Assembly: GCF_020382885.2 (NCBI RefSeq) | Contig: NC_058507.1 | Location: 3,361,715 to 3,425,714, forward strand | Direction: 5' to 3' | From: Scatophagus argus | Lineage: Eukaryota > Chordata > Actinopteri > Scatophagidae | DNA length: 64,000 nt | Shown here: positions 26,967-38,936 of the stretch, piece by piece | Numbering within the stretch: the first letter of the stretch is position 1 | Layout: each line of letters begins with the position of its first letter | Translations under genes and position numbers: made by a program | The notes under the pieces: generated by a model | The model's input: only the letters and a program-made list of their open reading frames with translations | Databases searched by the model: none | Told to the model about the DNA's origin: nothing

Positions 26967-26980
26967 GCGCCACCTACAGA
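26967..26980 (-). promoter_or_regulatory. weak CTCF-like motif
   Basis: Minus-strand TCTGTAGGTGGCGC matches 12 of 14 core positions. It shares the 12 bases GCGCCACCTACA with 44928-44939, so both could come from one old repeat. Confidence 0.25.
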
Positions 26981-28599
26981 ACCTTTAACTCCTAAGAAAA
27001 ACCCTGCCATTTAAATAGAAGAGCGGAGAGTTCAGAGAGAACAAACATGTCATTCGCGTAGTTTCCCAGCTGGAATCAAACTGGGGACACTGCAGGTACA
27101 TGGGATTCATTTCAACCAAAAATCCACTGATCCTGAACCAGCTGAGCAGTATCATATTGTCTGAAGCTGCTTGGGTTGTTGTCCCTGAAACACACCCAGA
27201 GAAGCAGACAGATCAGGGGAGCTGCTTCCTTGGTCTCAGATCACACCCGGGGCCCTCGAATCATTCCAAGCCTCCCCATCCACCTCTATGAAAGTTAAAC
27301 AAAGCAGGACAAGCTGTCAGCCTACCACAAATCCCTGCGTGTTTGTTGCTTCCGAGCGACAAACCCTGGGCCTGAGCACCACCATGATCCGTCGAGGCAG
27401 GCCCGTCTGCCTCTGTCCCGTCCCCTCTGCTCCGAGGACACCCAGACGTGCCCGACGGTTCACGGCGGTTCTTAACTGTCACGGTCAACTCCCGCCTGCA
27501 GGAGAAAGGGGAGGTCGGGATTATGAGGAGCTGTTTGCTCTCCGAGGCCCTCGCTAACCTTCAACCTGCCCTCCAAAGTGACACACTGACCGCTGCTATT
27601 GACGCAGCCGCGAGAACAACAGCACTCAGAGCAATGTCAGACCTCCCTCTTTCCATTCACTGTGGGAGAGTTATGATCTCCCTCGTTCATCGCTGCAGAG
27701 GAGAGAAGTTCATTGGTAACATTAGCATCAGCAAACAGCAGCATTTGGTCGAATTAATCCTCATCAGCTGCCCGTTTTGTTGTGTTGTGTTTGCAGACAC
27801 ACGTGGCGTAAAATTCATGACACGCATCTGATGTTCGCATGTACTTCATGAATGTAACGGAGCAATCAAAATGACCTAATCTATGTTGTGATTTCTAAAA
27901 GGGATAACAGAGTTTAAACTGCTCTTTCCTGTAATGAATCTGGTTTTTGTTTTATCTCCTGAATTGATGATTTATTGTTTTTGCAGTGCATTTTTATTAA
28001 AAGGGAAGATAGCATCAAAGATATCAAAGACAAGCAATACGGACTCATAACATGCTATAGTAATCCACACAGTATCATACGACACAATCCTGCTGATTCA
28101 TACTTCATGAAGGACCTGAGAAGCTCCAAAATTAACTTACTTTCCATTTGTATTTTCATATCAAAGAGTCTGTCTGTGTAGCTGCAAATCAATATGAATT
28201 TATAGCTGCCAAAAATCATCCTCCAGTGGTTTAGTCATCCGTTAAGAGCTTCTTCACTGTCATTGTCTGATTAATTCAAACTGATTCCAGATGATTTGTA
28301 ATTCCTGGCCTGTAGAGAGTCAGTCTCTGTATAGCTGCACCTGTAGCTCATTATGTGATTACAGGTGCGCGTTTAAGACATGAAAACACTCATGCACGAT
28401 AAAGTGTAATCCTCCCAACATTTATTTTCTAAGTGAGATTATTTTCTTTATGCCAAGCACACTTACGACATTAGAAAACATACAAATGTATCAAGTGCTT
28501 TTGTGCGAAAATGTGAATTGTTGACAAAGTGAAAGCAACCCGTAAGCTTACAAGGACGTAATTGGCCATGCAGGAGCCCGTCAGGAGTTTAATGCAGCT

Positions 28600-28960
28600 G
28601 AAATGAAGACAGAAATGATGTGCGATGACTGAGCAGACATAAACAGCACTAATCTGCTGGGGAGATGGACTCTAATCTGAATTTCAGCAGTGGCCAGTGT
28701 CAAAGCCAAAGGCGTTTGTCCGTGTGCATTCATTGACAGGATCTCGGAGGTTATTTGTCAACACGACTCATATAGCTTTGGTAATCTTCAATCCTCGCCT
28801 ATAGACTGATTGATAATTGATCCCTGTTCAAACAGGCTCTCTGTGGGCCACAGTTGCCTTTGAATGCCAAACGAGTCATTCTGCCTCGTCCTCTCGCAGC
28901 AGCCTAATCCCGTAAACGAATGGGAATGAGTGTCGTCCTCTGCTGATGTCAACCGTTCAC
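28600..28960. promoter_or_regulatory. candidate conserved non-coding element
   Basis: Complex, non-repetitive sequence with homeodomain-type TTGATAATTGA and CCTAATCC cores and no coding potential. It looks unlike the decayed repeats around it. Conservation is not tested, so this is only a candidate. Confidence 0.25.
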
Positions 28961-30806
28961 TCTGCCATTTATCTCACGTTGTTTACTGATGAGGCCTTCA
29001 AAGTGGACAGGGTCACTCACGGGAGCTGCTTTTGTCAAGGAAAGTCTCATTTAAAAGCACAAACTCAGCTGATAGCTAAGAAATGTTACTGTTGCACACT
29101 CACAATACAAAGAAGTGATTCATGAACGACACTGAGGGTTACAAGCTTTTTTAACCACTTTTCCACAAGTCCTGCAGACTCAATACTCATGTTGGTCAAA
29201 CACTTTGATTCAGGCTGAAAAATCTCAACTACTGTTTGGTGGATTGTTGTAAAATTTTTTCACAGACTTTCATGTTGTCCAGAGGATGAACTCCGCTGAC
29301 TTTGATGATTTTCTTTTCCCTCTTGCACAACCATGAAGTTCATATTTATGGATTTGAGTGAAACATTTCAACAGCTGTCACACATTTTCAAACATCATTA
29401 TGTTCATTTCCCTCTCAGGACAAATCGTTTTAACTTCGGTCAACCCTTAACTTTAATGCCACCATCAGGTCAATATTTCAAATTTACTAAACTAACACTA
29501 ATGTTCCTAATATATGACCTGTTCAGACTGAGGTGTTGGAGACAGTCGACACATCTGCTGTGGTAATTCAATGTTATATTGTTCAACAATACAAAATGCT
29601 TTGCAAATATTATGCCAACAATGTCGGGATTTCCCGCTTGTAAATGTCAACTGTAACGCCCCTTGAAATCGGAGTTGGGGCTCAGAAACTTAGAAGATTC
29701 TCACCAACGTCAACATCAAAATCCAAGATGGCTGCTTCACTTGTCAATCGTAGGGAAAGCTGTAGAATACAGTAGCCCTTCTGTTTCGTTAGTCTCTCAA
29801 TAAACCACAGTACTCTCCCGCCTCTATCTGTGGATGTTGCTATATCTGCAAAATCCTACATAATACATTATTATTAACTGGTCTTGATGATAAAGTATTA
29901 CGCCGAAGCCATCCATCTTGGTTTTCTGACTTGTTGTACTTTAAGCTAGTGGAACGCAGCACTACAGGCTAAACTGGGTTATGTCTTTGTTAAAAAGCTT
30001 CCCATTCTAAATTCTTTGAGTATTACCAACTGTGAAACACATATTTCTCCATGTGTAAGGGTAAACAGAACAAAGCTGTACGCAAAGGATTGGCAGGTAC
30101 ATTTAATGTGTAATTTTCCCGCCAAAACTGAAACTGCTAGCAGTTATGCTCCAGCTGCTAGCTAGCTGCTACAGTGAATTCCTGTTAGCTGCTTAACAAG
30201 CTAAGACACTCGCTAACAAATTCAGTGGAACCAAAAAGCTGCCTGAATGACAGAAAAATATTTAACAGCTTCTCTTGCTTAAATCGCAGCAGGAGAAGGA
30301 ATAAGAAATACACAGGAAAATGTTGTTTGTGTCATACTTAGGCATTGCAGAGGATTTATGTTCATGTTTTCTGGTCCAACCTGCCGTCGCCCTGCTCGCA
30401 GTGTTGGATTTCTCCTCTACCTTCACAGTGAAGAGGATAGGTCAGTCAGTGATCAGCCCAGGCCCAGAGCAACACAATTTTATTTGTAAGGCACGACAAG
30501 GGGAATGACATTTAACTTGTTATTATTTCCCAGAGAAGATTAATGATAAATTGTCCATTATTTTTCCTTAAAAGTGAAAGATAAGACCACAGTCATTTGC
30601 CCCAAAGCCAGAGTGCCACCACTATGCAAAATGACAGCCAATTATCGGGGCCTAGTTTGGGATAATGACTTTACAATGAATCTTTTGATTGAAATGTAAC
30701 TCTGCTGGCCCTGGGCAAAGTGCAAAGAGAAAAAAATGAATAGAAAAGTTACAGAAACAATAAGCACTATATGACTGTGTTCATCTCTTCCTCTGGGTCT
30801 CTCAGC

Positions 30807-30828
30807 CTCTCTCTCTCTCTCTCTCTCT
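30807..30828. repeat. (CT)n microsatellite
   Basis: About 11 CT units, followed by other pyrimidine-rich sequence. Confidence 0.85.
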
Positions 30829-30879
30829 TTCCACTCCTCTTTAGAAATAGCTATAGGAGAAAGCCAGAGATATGCATAT

Positions 30880-31330
30880 ATTGATGGAAAAATTATTAAG
30901 TCGCAGAGGGCTTGCAGCAAACATAAATTAGCATATTCAGGGTAAATATGCAGACTATTTACGATAATAAGACCGGATTATTCAATTCAATGAATGTTAA
31001 ATAGATGAGGAAATGGTATGTGTCTTATCTAGTCAAAGCTTCTATTCATTTTAATCGCTTCCCAATTGAACTCTTCATTTTATTCTCTCTCAGTTATTGT
31101 CCCCATTCCAGCCCGCGATGGCACCTATGGGTCCTGGGAGATTTCCACCGGTCACGTGGTTTAAGTGGCATTCACCTTATTCTCAGCGGAAATGGAGAAA
31201 GTCGACGTCACCCCGAGGCCAACATCACGATAAGCCCCTTTTCATTATGCACAGGGGCCGATGGAGAACAAGATTAGCGGGGCCTTGTGTGCATAAAGGC
31301 AGGAACATACAAGTCATCTAGATTAAATAA
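30880..31330. promoter_or_regulatory. candidate conserved non-coding element
   Basis: Unique sequence with TAATTAGCATATTC-like octamer/homeodomain text on the left and a GC-balanced block (about 31110-31280) with E-box CACGTG at 31154-31159. No coding signal. Proposed only by its texture. Confidence 0.25.
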
Positions 31331-33029
31331 AAACAGCTCTCTTTTTCTTCCCAGAGCACAAGTCCATAAACAAAACGCATTTGGTTTGTGTGCATTAAAA
31401 CTTTAATCAGTTTCACTGTGTATGTGTGTGCATTGATATGTCACAGTCTTTCTGACATGCGTGCGCTGCTGCAGGCTTCTCTTCTCTTCACCGGTTTTGT
31501 GAGACACCATGAAAGACACATTTGAACTAATTACCAACGTGCCCACACGTGGAACTGATTGGATAAAAGCCCTTTCAGGTCTTGGAGGGATTTCGTAAAG
31601 TCCTTTTGTGCCAAAATGAAGTGTAATTTGGTTGTTGTTGTTTTGCACTCACTGCACAAACAAGTGATTTTTTTGAACATGGACTCCTGAGAAGGCCAGA
31701 TGAGATATGGACAACAAATCCCACGAAAGACCAAAACCAGCATTGTGTTCTTTAAAACAAAGTGACCTAAAATGTAAAGTCTAATTTTTTAAATTTTTTT
31801 TTGAAGAGGGGTTCAGTAATTTCCTATAACAGCTGATGGTTTAAGGCAAAGATACTCAAACTGGAGTAAATAGTGGATTTTTGGAGGGACTATTTTCAGC
31901 TGCGGATTAATACAAATTTGGTTCACTTTTGTGCATTTTAGCAGCAGGATGCATGTCAAAGTAGATGAATAAATGACAGAAGTTGTCAGTGTGGCTCACT
32001 GACGTGTGTTTAATAGTTTCCAGACAACAAAGGAGCTTAGCTGCTGAGGAAGAAGATATTCAAGACTTTGGATCAGTCGAGCTTTTAGGTTTCTGAACGA
32101 GTGCCAACTGATTTCCATTTATATGACAACAGCACGGACCATGCAGAGACATGCGGAGTCACATTATTGTCAGGTACTAAAGCAAGTGTAAGCGATGTTG
32201 AAGGTGCAGATCAATCAACGTTAATAATTGATATTTAAATAACCGACATCCCACGACATTCAAATGTTTATGATTCTATATTATATCAACGCTTTATTTT
32301 CAACTGAATAGCAACAGCAAATTCATTCAAAAATGAATCATTGAATGTTCCAAGCTGCAAAAATGCAGTAAAATATTTTTCTGCACTTTGGATGCCCACC
32401 ATAAATGTGGTCAAACAAACATTTTTCTCTTAACGTAATCCAAGCTGCGATTATGTTGACTTGATGAACATATTTACGTTTTCAGATTACTTGTTTACTG
32501 ACATCATATCTAGCAGACACGATGCTGTGATGGATTATATATTAGGTCTTTCCTTCGTACAGAAACACCTGACAACATATGAACAACAGCACGTTTGTCC
32601 AGGGAGGAGAGACTCGTTTCTTTCACTTTTCTGTTTCAGGCTAAAACAAAACAAAACAAAAAAATAAAAATAGAAGTCATTTATCTTTTTGTAGATGAAG
32701 TTCAAGCCTGCACCCGCTGAAGGCAGAGGATGTGATGACTTTCACTGTCCATTATTTTTTTTCATTGTAATAATTAACAGCCTGCCTTGATGTTCTTACG
32801 CCAGTAAATGAATAAATAAATGTTAGGATCATCAGCCTGTTTGGAATCAAATCAGCCATAACAGTTAAACTGGTCTGTACGTTGTTTTTTGCTGCTTTTA
32901 GTTTCTCTGACTGGAGTAAATCCTCTCACTGTGGCATCTATTTCATACAAGGCAGAGAGATAAAGTCAAACACAACCCGGCAAAAGATTTTTCCTGACTC
33001 AGGTTGATGAGACAACTCGTGTGTCAGAG

Positions 33030-33043
33030 TCTCCATCTAGTGG
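33030..33043 (-). promoter_or_regulatory. CTCF-like motif
   Basis: Minus-strand CCACTAGATGGAGA matches 12 of 14 core positions. Confidence 0.3.
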
Positions 33044-33090
33044 CCGAGAGGCCAAATGACCTCAGGATTTTTTACACAAACGGTCACCTG

Positions 33091-33104
33091 CTGCCATCTA
33101 CTGT
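33091..33104 (-). promoter_or_regulatory. CTCF-like motif
   Basis: Minus-strand ACAGTAGATGGCAG matches 13 of 14 core positions and lies only about 50 bp from the site at 33030, in the same orientation. A weaker plus-strand match is at 33490-33503. Confidence 0.4.
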
Positions 33105-33285
33105 TGGTGTCATGGAGACGGAAGGAAAAGCCATTTTCTTTAAATATTAAATGTGTTACACATTAAAAGATGGTGAAGTGCAATTACCCCCATCTTTTGT
33201 GGTAAATGATTATTCTAATGTTTATATAATGCAAATATTCAGAGAAAATGCCTTATCGAAGATGATTACCAACATAAATATTTTA

Positions 33286-33400
33286 AGAGAAGAAGAAGAA
33301 GAATCAACTTTATTGGCAGTATATATATTTTTACATACATGCAACACCTGGCAAATTACATGCAGTGAAACACACACAGGAGCAGTGGGCAGCATCAAGC
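33286..33400 (-). mobile_element. LINE 3' tail fragment
   Basis: AGAAGAAGAAGAATCAACTT then TATTGGCA read on the plus strand. The reverse reads CAATAAAGTTGATTCTTCTT, the usual poly(A)-less 3' tail of a fish non-LTR retrotransposon. Only the tail end is visible. Confidence 0.5.
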
Positions 33401-33673
33401 TTTATTTCCCCATCATCTACTGCATGTTAGCAGCTCGCGGTTCCAAGATACATTCCTAATATACCAAATATTTGCAGTTGCTTCCTCTGTCACATGGTGG
33501 CGCTCTTCTCTCATAATTTTAGAAATGAAGCCCAGACAATATTACAGTATATTAACTGCAGACTGTCGGGATTCACAGCCTTTCAATCCTTTCATTCTGA
33601 AATAGTCAACAGCCTAAAGCTCTCTGATGTTATTCTCTGGCTTTTATTTTGGAAATCAAATTTTGCTTCCAGT

Positions 33674-33983
33674 CAGTGTTGTAAAAAGTATCTCCATGTC
33701 ATACTAGAGTAAAAATATATTGTGGTAAACTATAACTTCAGTAATAGTCACCAATGTGAATAGTACTTGAGTAGCAATCTTAAAGTATCTGTTATTAAAT
33801 GTACTTAAAAGTAAATTATAAATACATTCACATGTACTCTAAAGTAAAGGTACAATATTTGCCTCCAAAATTTGGAGGAGTTGATGAAAATGGAAATACC
33901 CAAGTGAAGTACAAGTACCTAAAAGCAGTACTTAAGTACAGTACTTGAGTAAATGTACTCAAAGTAGGTACATTCCATCACTG
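33674..33983. mobile_element. hAT-like MITE (ACTTGAGTA family), 310 bp
   Basis: The left end CAGTGTTGTAAAA and right end ...CATTCCATCACTG form imperfect terminal inverted repeats (CAGTGTTG versus CAGTGATG). The flanking 8-mers CTTCCAGT and CTTCCAAG look like a decayed 8-bp target duplication. The interior repeats GTACTTAAGTACA / GTACTTGAGTAAATGTACTC. Related degenerate pieces are at 41191-41242, 43985-44240 and 46790-47170. Confidence 0.65.
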
Positions 33984-34331
33984 CTTCCAAGAGTATTTGA
34001 ACTGCTTCCTTCAAGGTGTTATGCTATCACTGCACCTTCATTCTGTAATGTACAATTACTGCATTCGGATTTTATCTACTTTGGTAAAAGTACAGAAGTA
34101 TTATCAACAAAAGTATGCTAAAGATCAAAGGTAAAAGTAGTCAGTGTGCAGTTTACCGTCCATAAACGTTACATGTGATCAGTGGTTGAATGCAGCGAAG
34201 CACAAATTTGAGGTTCTTGTACTTTGAACAGTACTTGTACTTAACATGAGTATTTTCTTCTCATGTCACTTTATACCTCTAAACTTCTCAGTTAATTTAC
34301 AAATTCACAAACAATATGAAAATGTACAAGC

Positions 34332-34545
34332 AGAGCTGAAACGATTCATCAGTTAATACACTGACAGAAAATATCAGCAACTTTTCTCATATTCACTTAA
34401 ATCACTTGTCGTGTAAAATTTCACTTTCTCAACTGTGAAGATTTTCTTTTTTTTTTCATCTTAATAATTTTACATTATTTTTAAAATTATTTTTAAGGTT
34501 TGGACTGTTGGGGTGGACAAAACAAGCATTATGAAGGCAAACCTG
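34332..34545. mobile_element. MITE-like fragment (AGAGCTGAAACGATT type)
   Basis: Starts AGAGCTGAAACGATTCATCA; the later block TTTGGACTGTTGG...GACAAAACAAGCA is the internal landmark of the same family as 2938-3244. Confidence 0.6.
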
Positions 34546-34892
34546 CTTTTACATACGCAATAATAATCTAAAGCTACAATACATCACAGCATAATGGCCA
34601 CGCATGACTGTTTATTTTAATACTTTTAAGCACTTTAAATGCATTTTCCTGATTAATATTTTCAATGCCAGACTTTGGCTTGTAACAGAGTATATTTTTG
34701 ACAGCGTTGTATTAGTAGCACATTTAAGTAAAGGATCTGAATATAATAAACTGTCAGTGTCATGACAGCAGACAGCAGGAAGGCACAGCAGGCAGCTGCA
34801 CACAGGTGACATTCATCTGCATAAAGACAGGAAGAAAGAAAAACATGAATCATTAAAAAGCAGGCGATGGGAGTAATATTCACTAAGCCCAT

Positions 34893-34894
<2 letters not shown>

Positions 34895-34943
<49 letters not shown>
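34895..34943. repeat. (CA)n microsatellite
   Basis: About 24 uninterrupted CA units. Confidence 0.95.
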
Positions 34944-34945
<2 letters not shown>

Positions 34946-35059
34946 ACCTGCTAATATCGTGTTTAAAGTTGTGTATATGTCTTTGGTTTTCATACATTTA
35001 AGATTAAAGAAGAAAAAAGATAAAGCTTATGTCTCCATCCGCTGCCCCTCCCATACGCA

Positions 35060-35260
35060 CCACAAAAACAACCCCTGACATTAATTATTTGCTATTTTGC
35101 AGGCGGGAGTCTGCCCTTTTGCTAAAGGGAGTCATTTATCCCTTTGCATGATGCCTGAAACAAATGAACGCAGAACAAGATAATGATCGTCATGACCTCC
35201 TGCCACACATCACACATCTTAAGCAGCTTTTATTCACACGAGCGGCGGAATTAAAACAGT
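35060..35260. promoter_or_regulatory. candidate conserved non-coding element
   Basis: Unique stretch containing ATTAATTATTTGC, CTTTGCATGATG (octamer-like) and GATAATGATCGTCATGA. Dense homeodomain/POU-like text without coding potential. Candidate only. Confidence 0.25.
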
Positions 35261-37633
35261 TTCAGAGGGGAAATCGATCTGCCGTCTGAAGCACGAAGGC
35301 TCTGCGAGTCAAGTGGTTTCCGTCCACAGGTTGTCGTAGTAACCGTCAGTCCTGCCACCTGTAGGAGCAACTCGACGTCAGTGTCCAACAGCCTCCATCT
35401 TGAGCTCCGTTTGATGGCGGGGGGAGCGACTTGAAAGCAGTTGTGTAAAGCAGGGCCGCAACATCAACAACAAATCGCTAATCTCTCCTCCACTTCTGAG
35501 CACTAACATCAATAAGATGAGGCTCCGATAACAACTCGGTTTATGAGAGCGGTTACCTCAGCGGACCCTTTGATCTCTCTGAATGACGTTAATGACAAAA
35601 ACCTGCATTTGTTTTCTTTGATACTGTAAAAGCTTTTCTGCATCAAGGCACTTGGGACAAAAATGTATCATGGCAAGGTCTGCTTTTTATGCTAGACATC
35701 CCTGTGGTGGAAAAAGTACTTCATCTTTGTTCCTACTCTGGACCGTCTCCAAAGGGAACATTACAGGAGTTCATTTAGACTCTTACGAGCTCTGGGTTTT
35801 TGTTCATGTTCTCCCCCCCTTCTCTCTGTCATTTTCTTTGACTGTTATTTTGTCCTTGTCTGACTAAAAGCCTTGAGGGAATGTGAGGGATCCAGCTCTC
35901 ACACAATACTGATTCAGTCTAGGTTTGAGAGGAGGACACAGAGACAAATAAAAGAAAAAAGAAAAACAGTCACAGACATTTGCTCTCGTATCTCAGCTGG
36001 TCTGGTTTGCTTCTCAAGAAAAAGACCCGCAATTACAGTCTGAGTACCAGACGCCACACGAAGGCCCACGTACGATTAAACAATAAGCCTTTCAACCTTG
36101 TAAGAACCCGCTGAGAAACTGTCGCACATTAGAAAATGACAGCACATTAATGCACCTTTTAAAGGATAATAGCAACCATGACTGACAGGCGGATAACACC
36201 AAGAGTCCACAGCCATGCTAACAGCTCTGTGAAGCTGGATTTGCACAGCACTACTTTGAGCTGAATGCTAGCATGTGATGCTAACACTCCAGGTCTGGAG
36301 TTTTCCATGCTCACAGTCTCAGTTTAACATGTTAGAGAATGTCATTGGCTTGCTAAGGAGGGACAAAATGGAGGACCAACAGTGCAGACACTGAAGCAAG
36401 GGAGAATTTGCACAAAAGAAACTAGAATTAATAAGCTAAAGTAGCACACGACAGGCAGCTGGGAATCCAGGTGAAAAGACTCCAAACAAAGAAGAATCCA
36501 AAAGGCAAAGCAAATGCAGAACAAACACAGACAAACTGACAACACAAACAAGGAGAGCACAGGTGTATAAAGACAAAGTGGACTAGACAGGTGAAAACAA
36601 TCAGGGAAAAGGAAGGGAAAACAGACAAAGATGGGAAATGAAAAGTTGAACAGGAGGACACAAGAGGAGGAAAAACTACAAAATAAAACAGGAAGCTAAC
36701 TAAACAGAAACTTCAAACCTTGACAGAGTTAATGCAGTTCATCCTGAACAGGACATGATGTAATCACTTTATGTGTCAAATATCACAGTTATACAGATGA
36801 TATACTATTTTACTATGCTACTATATTTAAATTCTTATTTGCTTTAAAACATACACTGGATACCACTTACCGGTACTACGTTAATTTCAAAATAACATAA
36901 AAAACATAGCCTAGCATCTTGGTTCATCAATTCATTGATTAGTTTTTTGTTTGTTTGTTTATTCATTTATTGCTTTTTTGTTAGCGTGCTAATAAGCTAA
37001 AATAAAAGCATGAACATTATCTACATTTTACCTGGTTAACTGCCTATTATTTTCACAATTGTTTTTGTCTGAATTGCCTTGTTAAGTGATGTGGCTATTG
37101 ATGTGCATTGGGGTATTTATTATTTGTATTTTCATTATTAATCCTACGCTCATGAAAATACGTCACAGGTCCGGTCATGTGGGGAAAATGTAAGAGCATC
37201 TCTGTGTGGACAGATGCAGATTTGAGTGTTTCATTCATGTTACACTGATATTTTTTCCAGAAGAAAAGTCCGTGGGAGCTGAAACCTACTCGTATTCTTA
37301 GCCCGGCACACTCCATAACATATCAATTATCCCTGATTAATGCACACCACGGAGGCAGCACTCCTGCTTGTGCCATTAGATCACCCTTCTAAATAACATC
37401 AGAGCCTTGTTTGTCTCCTCTACAATCACACTATGCGTCGATTCATTCATTAGATCTGAAGCTCCTGCGCTTCTTGCTCTCCATCCACATCTCACACTAC
37501 TTGACGATGCCTCACATCTTCCTAACCCCATACTGTGACGGTGGCTCCGGTCTCCTAGCAACCAGCCCTCTTATAGGAGGTGACAGCATTTGAGTGGGCA
37601 CCCTCATCTCTCCACATACGACCCCCCACCAAC

Positions 37634-37653
37634 ACCACCACCACCACCACCAC
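37634..37653. repeat. (CCA)n triplet repeat
   Basis: About 6-7 CCA units inside a C-rich tract that runs from 37622 to 37685. Confidence 0.8.
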
Positions 37654-38785
37654 CTCCCACACCCTCACCTTCACCCTCCCCTCCATCATCCGGATGCTCT
37701 TCAAGTCAAGTAAACACACCTCACCGTGTTGTGCAGTCTGCTTTGTGCACTTATGCATTGGGGTCACCACATCAGACCGATAATGAACCCGAGTTGTCAT
37801 TTTGCTTCACTTCATTCCGAGTCTGCGAACAGTAAAACATGTGAATCCACTAACAGCAAACTGCTATGTCAGATTTTAGTGCCCCAACAATCCTATTACT
37901 TCAAATGAGGATTAATCCAATGAGGTACGTGCAGTGAGACAAATCTGGGAAAAAGAGAGAACTGATATCAGATCTGTTTCAGGAGCTACTCTTAAGTTTC
38001 TCATTTTGCATATTGGGAGGGAATTTATTGCATTAAGTTTGGTGATAACACAGTTATAAATGCTTGGATTCATCTGACAAATGCTTCACTATGAGGGTTT
38101 TAAAAATCAACGAAATACATCCTCTGGTAACATAAAAACATCGTAATCTTAAAACCCCATTAAAATGTCTTTTGCGTTGACATTAAAGGGACAGAAACAC
38201 CAAATTTGATCCTCAGTAGACAAAAGTTTAGCAAACATGTTTATTCTTCTCGGTTTGAACTAAGATGCACGGTTATTAATGAGTTAGTTTACAAAGGATG
38301 TTTCTGCTCGTTTGCAAAGTTACTGGAATTTAGGACAATCTGTGTTTTGTGTGGGGAGTGTGCGTACATTAAGACGAGCTTAAAGCATTTGAAAACATAT
38401 TGATTGGTCGTTAATCCCCGTCGTGCTTGTCTTTCACCCAACATATGATATGATTAGTCTGATAAGATCACACTTCACCTGGCTGCACAGTGAAAGTCCC
38501 AACTCTCACGTTTGACTTAGAAATCCAAAGAGCTGACGAACGGACATCCAGAAGATAATGTGCGACATGTTTCTGCCACGCCACGCCACGCCAGCCCTGA
38601 TCCCTCTGAGGTTTTTAAATGTAAATCACATCACGCTGCGCTCACATGTGGGCTGCCTGCAGCCCGGAGCCACACTGACGACATGACGTGAGTGCTTGAC
38701 GATGCTAAATGGCAGCACTTGAAATAGCCTACCTGCCAGCCTGCTCACCCACTTGCTGATGCGATCACGACCCCGTTCAGAGCGT

Positions 38786-38804
38786 TTCAGCACCGCGTCG
38801 CGCC
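38786..38804 (+). promoter_or_regulatory. RE1/NRSE-like element upstream of gpr151
   Basis: TTCAGCACC is a perfect left half of the REST/NRSF site. The following GC-rich bases end in GCGCC, like the right half, but the middle of that half does not match (about 6 of 10). It lies about 150 bp before the gpr151 ATG. REST silencing would suit a neuron-restricted receptor; this is inference. Confidence 0.35.
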
Positions 38805-38936
38805 GGTCAGCTCCTCCGCCTTGTGGTTATTGATTTCCCCTCCAGGACGTTCAATCTGCGGAGAAAAGCGGAAGTCGGCGCACAAGAAAACAACTTCACT
38901 TTGAGGAGCTCGAACTTGAAAGTCACAGGGGAAGAG

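Larger units (their letters stand above)
15961..38936. other. gene-free spacer between rab11fip5 and gpr151 (about 23 kb)
   Basis: No open frame here resembles a known protein, and I found no exon chain. Contents listed separately: microsatellites, LINE 3' tails (18140-18395, 33286-33400), MITE-like copies (33674-33983, 34332-34545), CTCF-like motifs and a few complex unique stretches. Unlisted parts look like ordinary unique or decayed repeat DNA. Confidence 0.6.

Noticed and set aside
26935-26985. tRNA-like wording GTAGCTCAACAGG
   Set aside because: Resembles an A box, but no matching B box, anticodon arm or acceptor stem follows.
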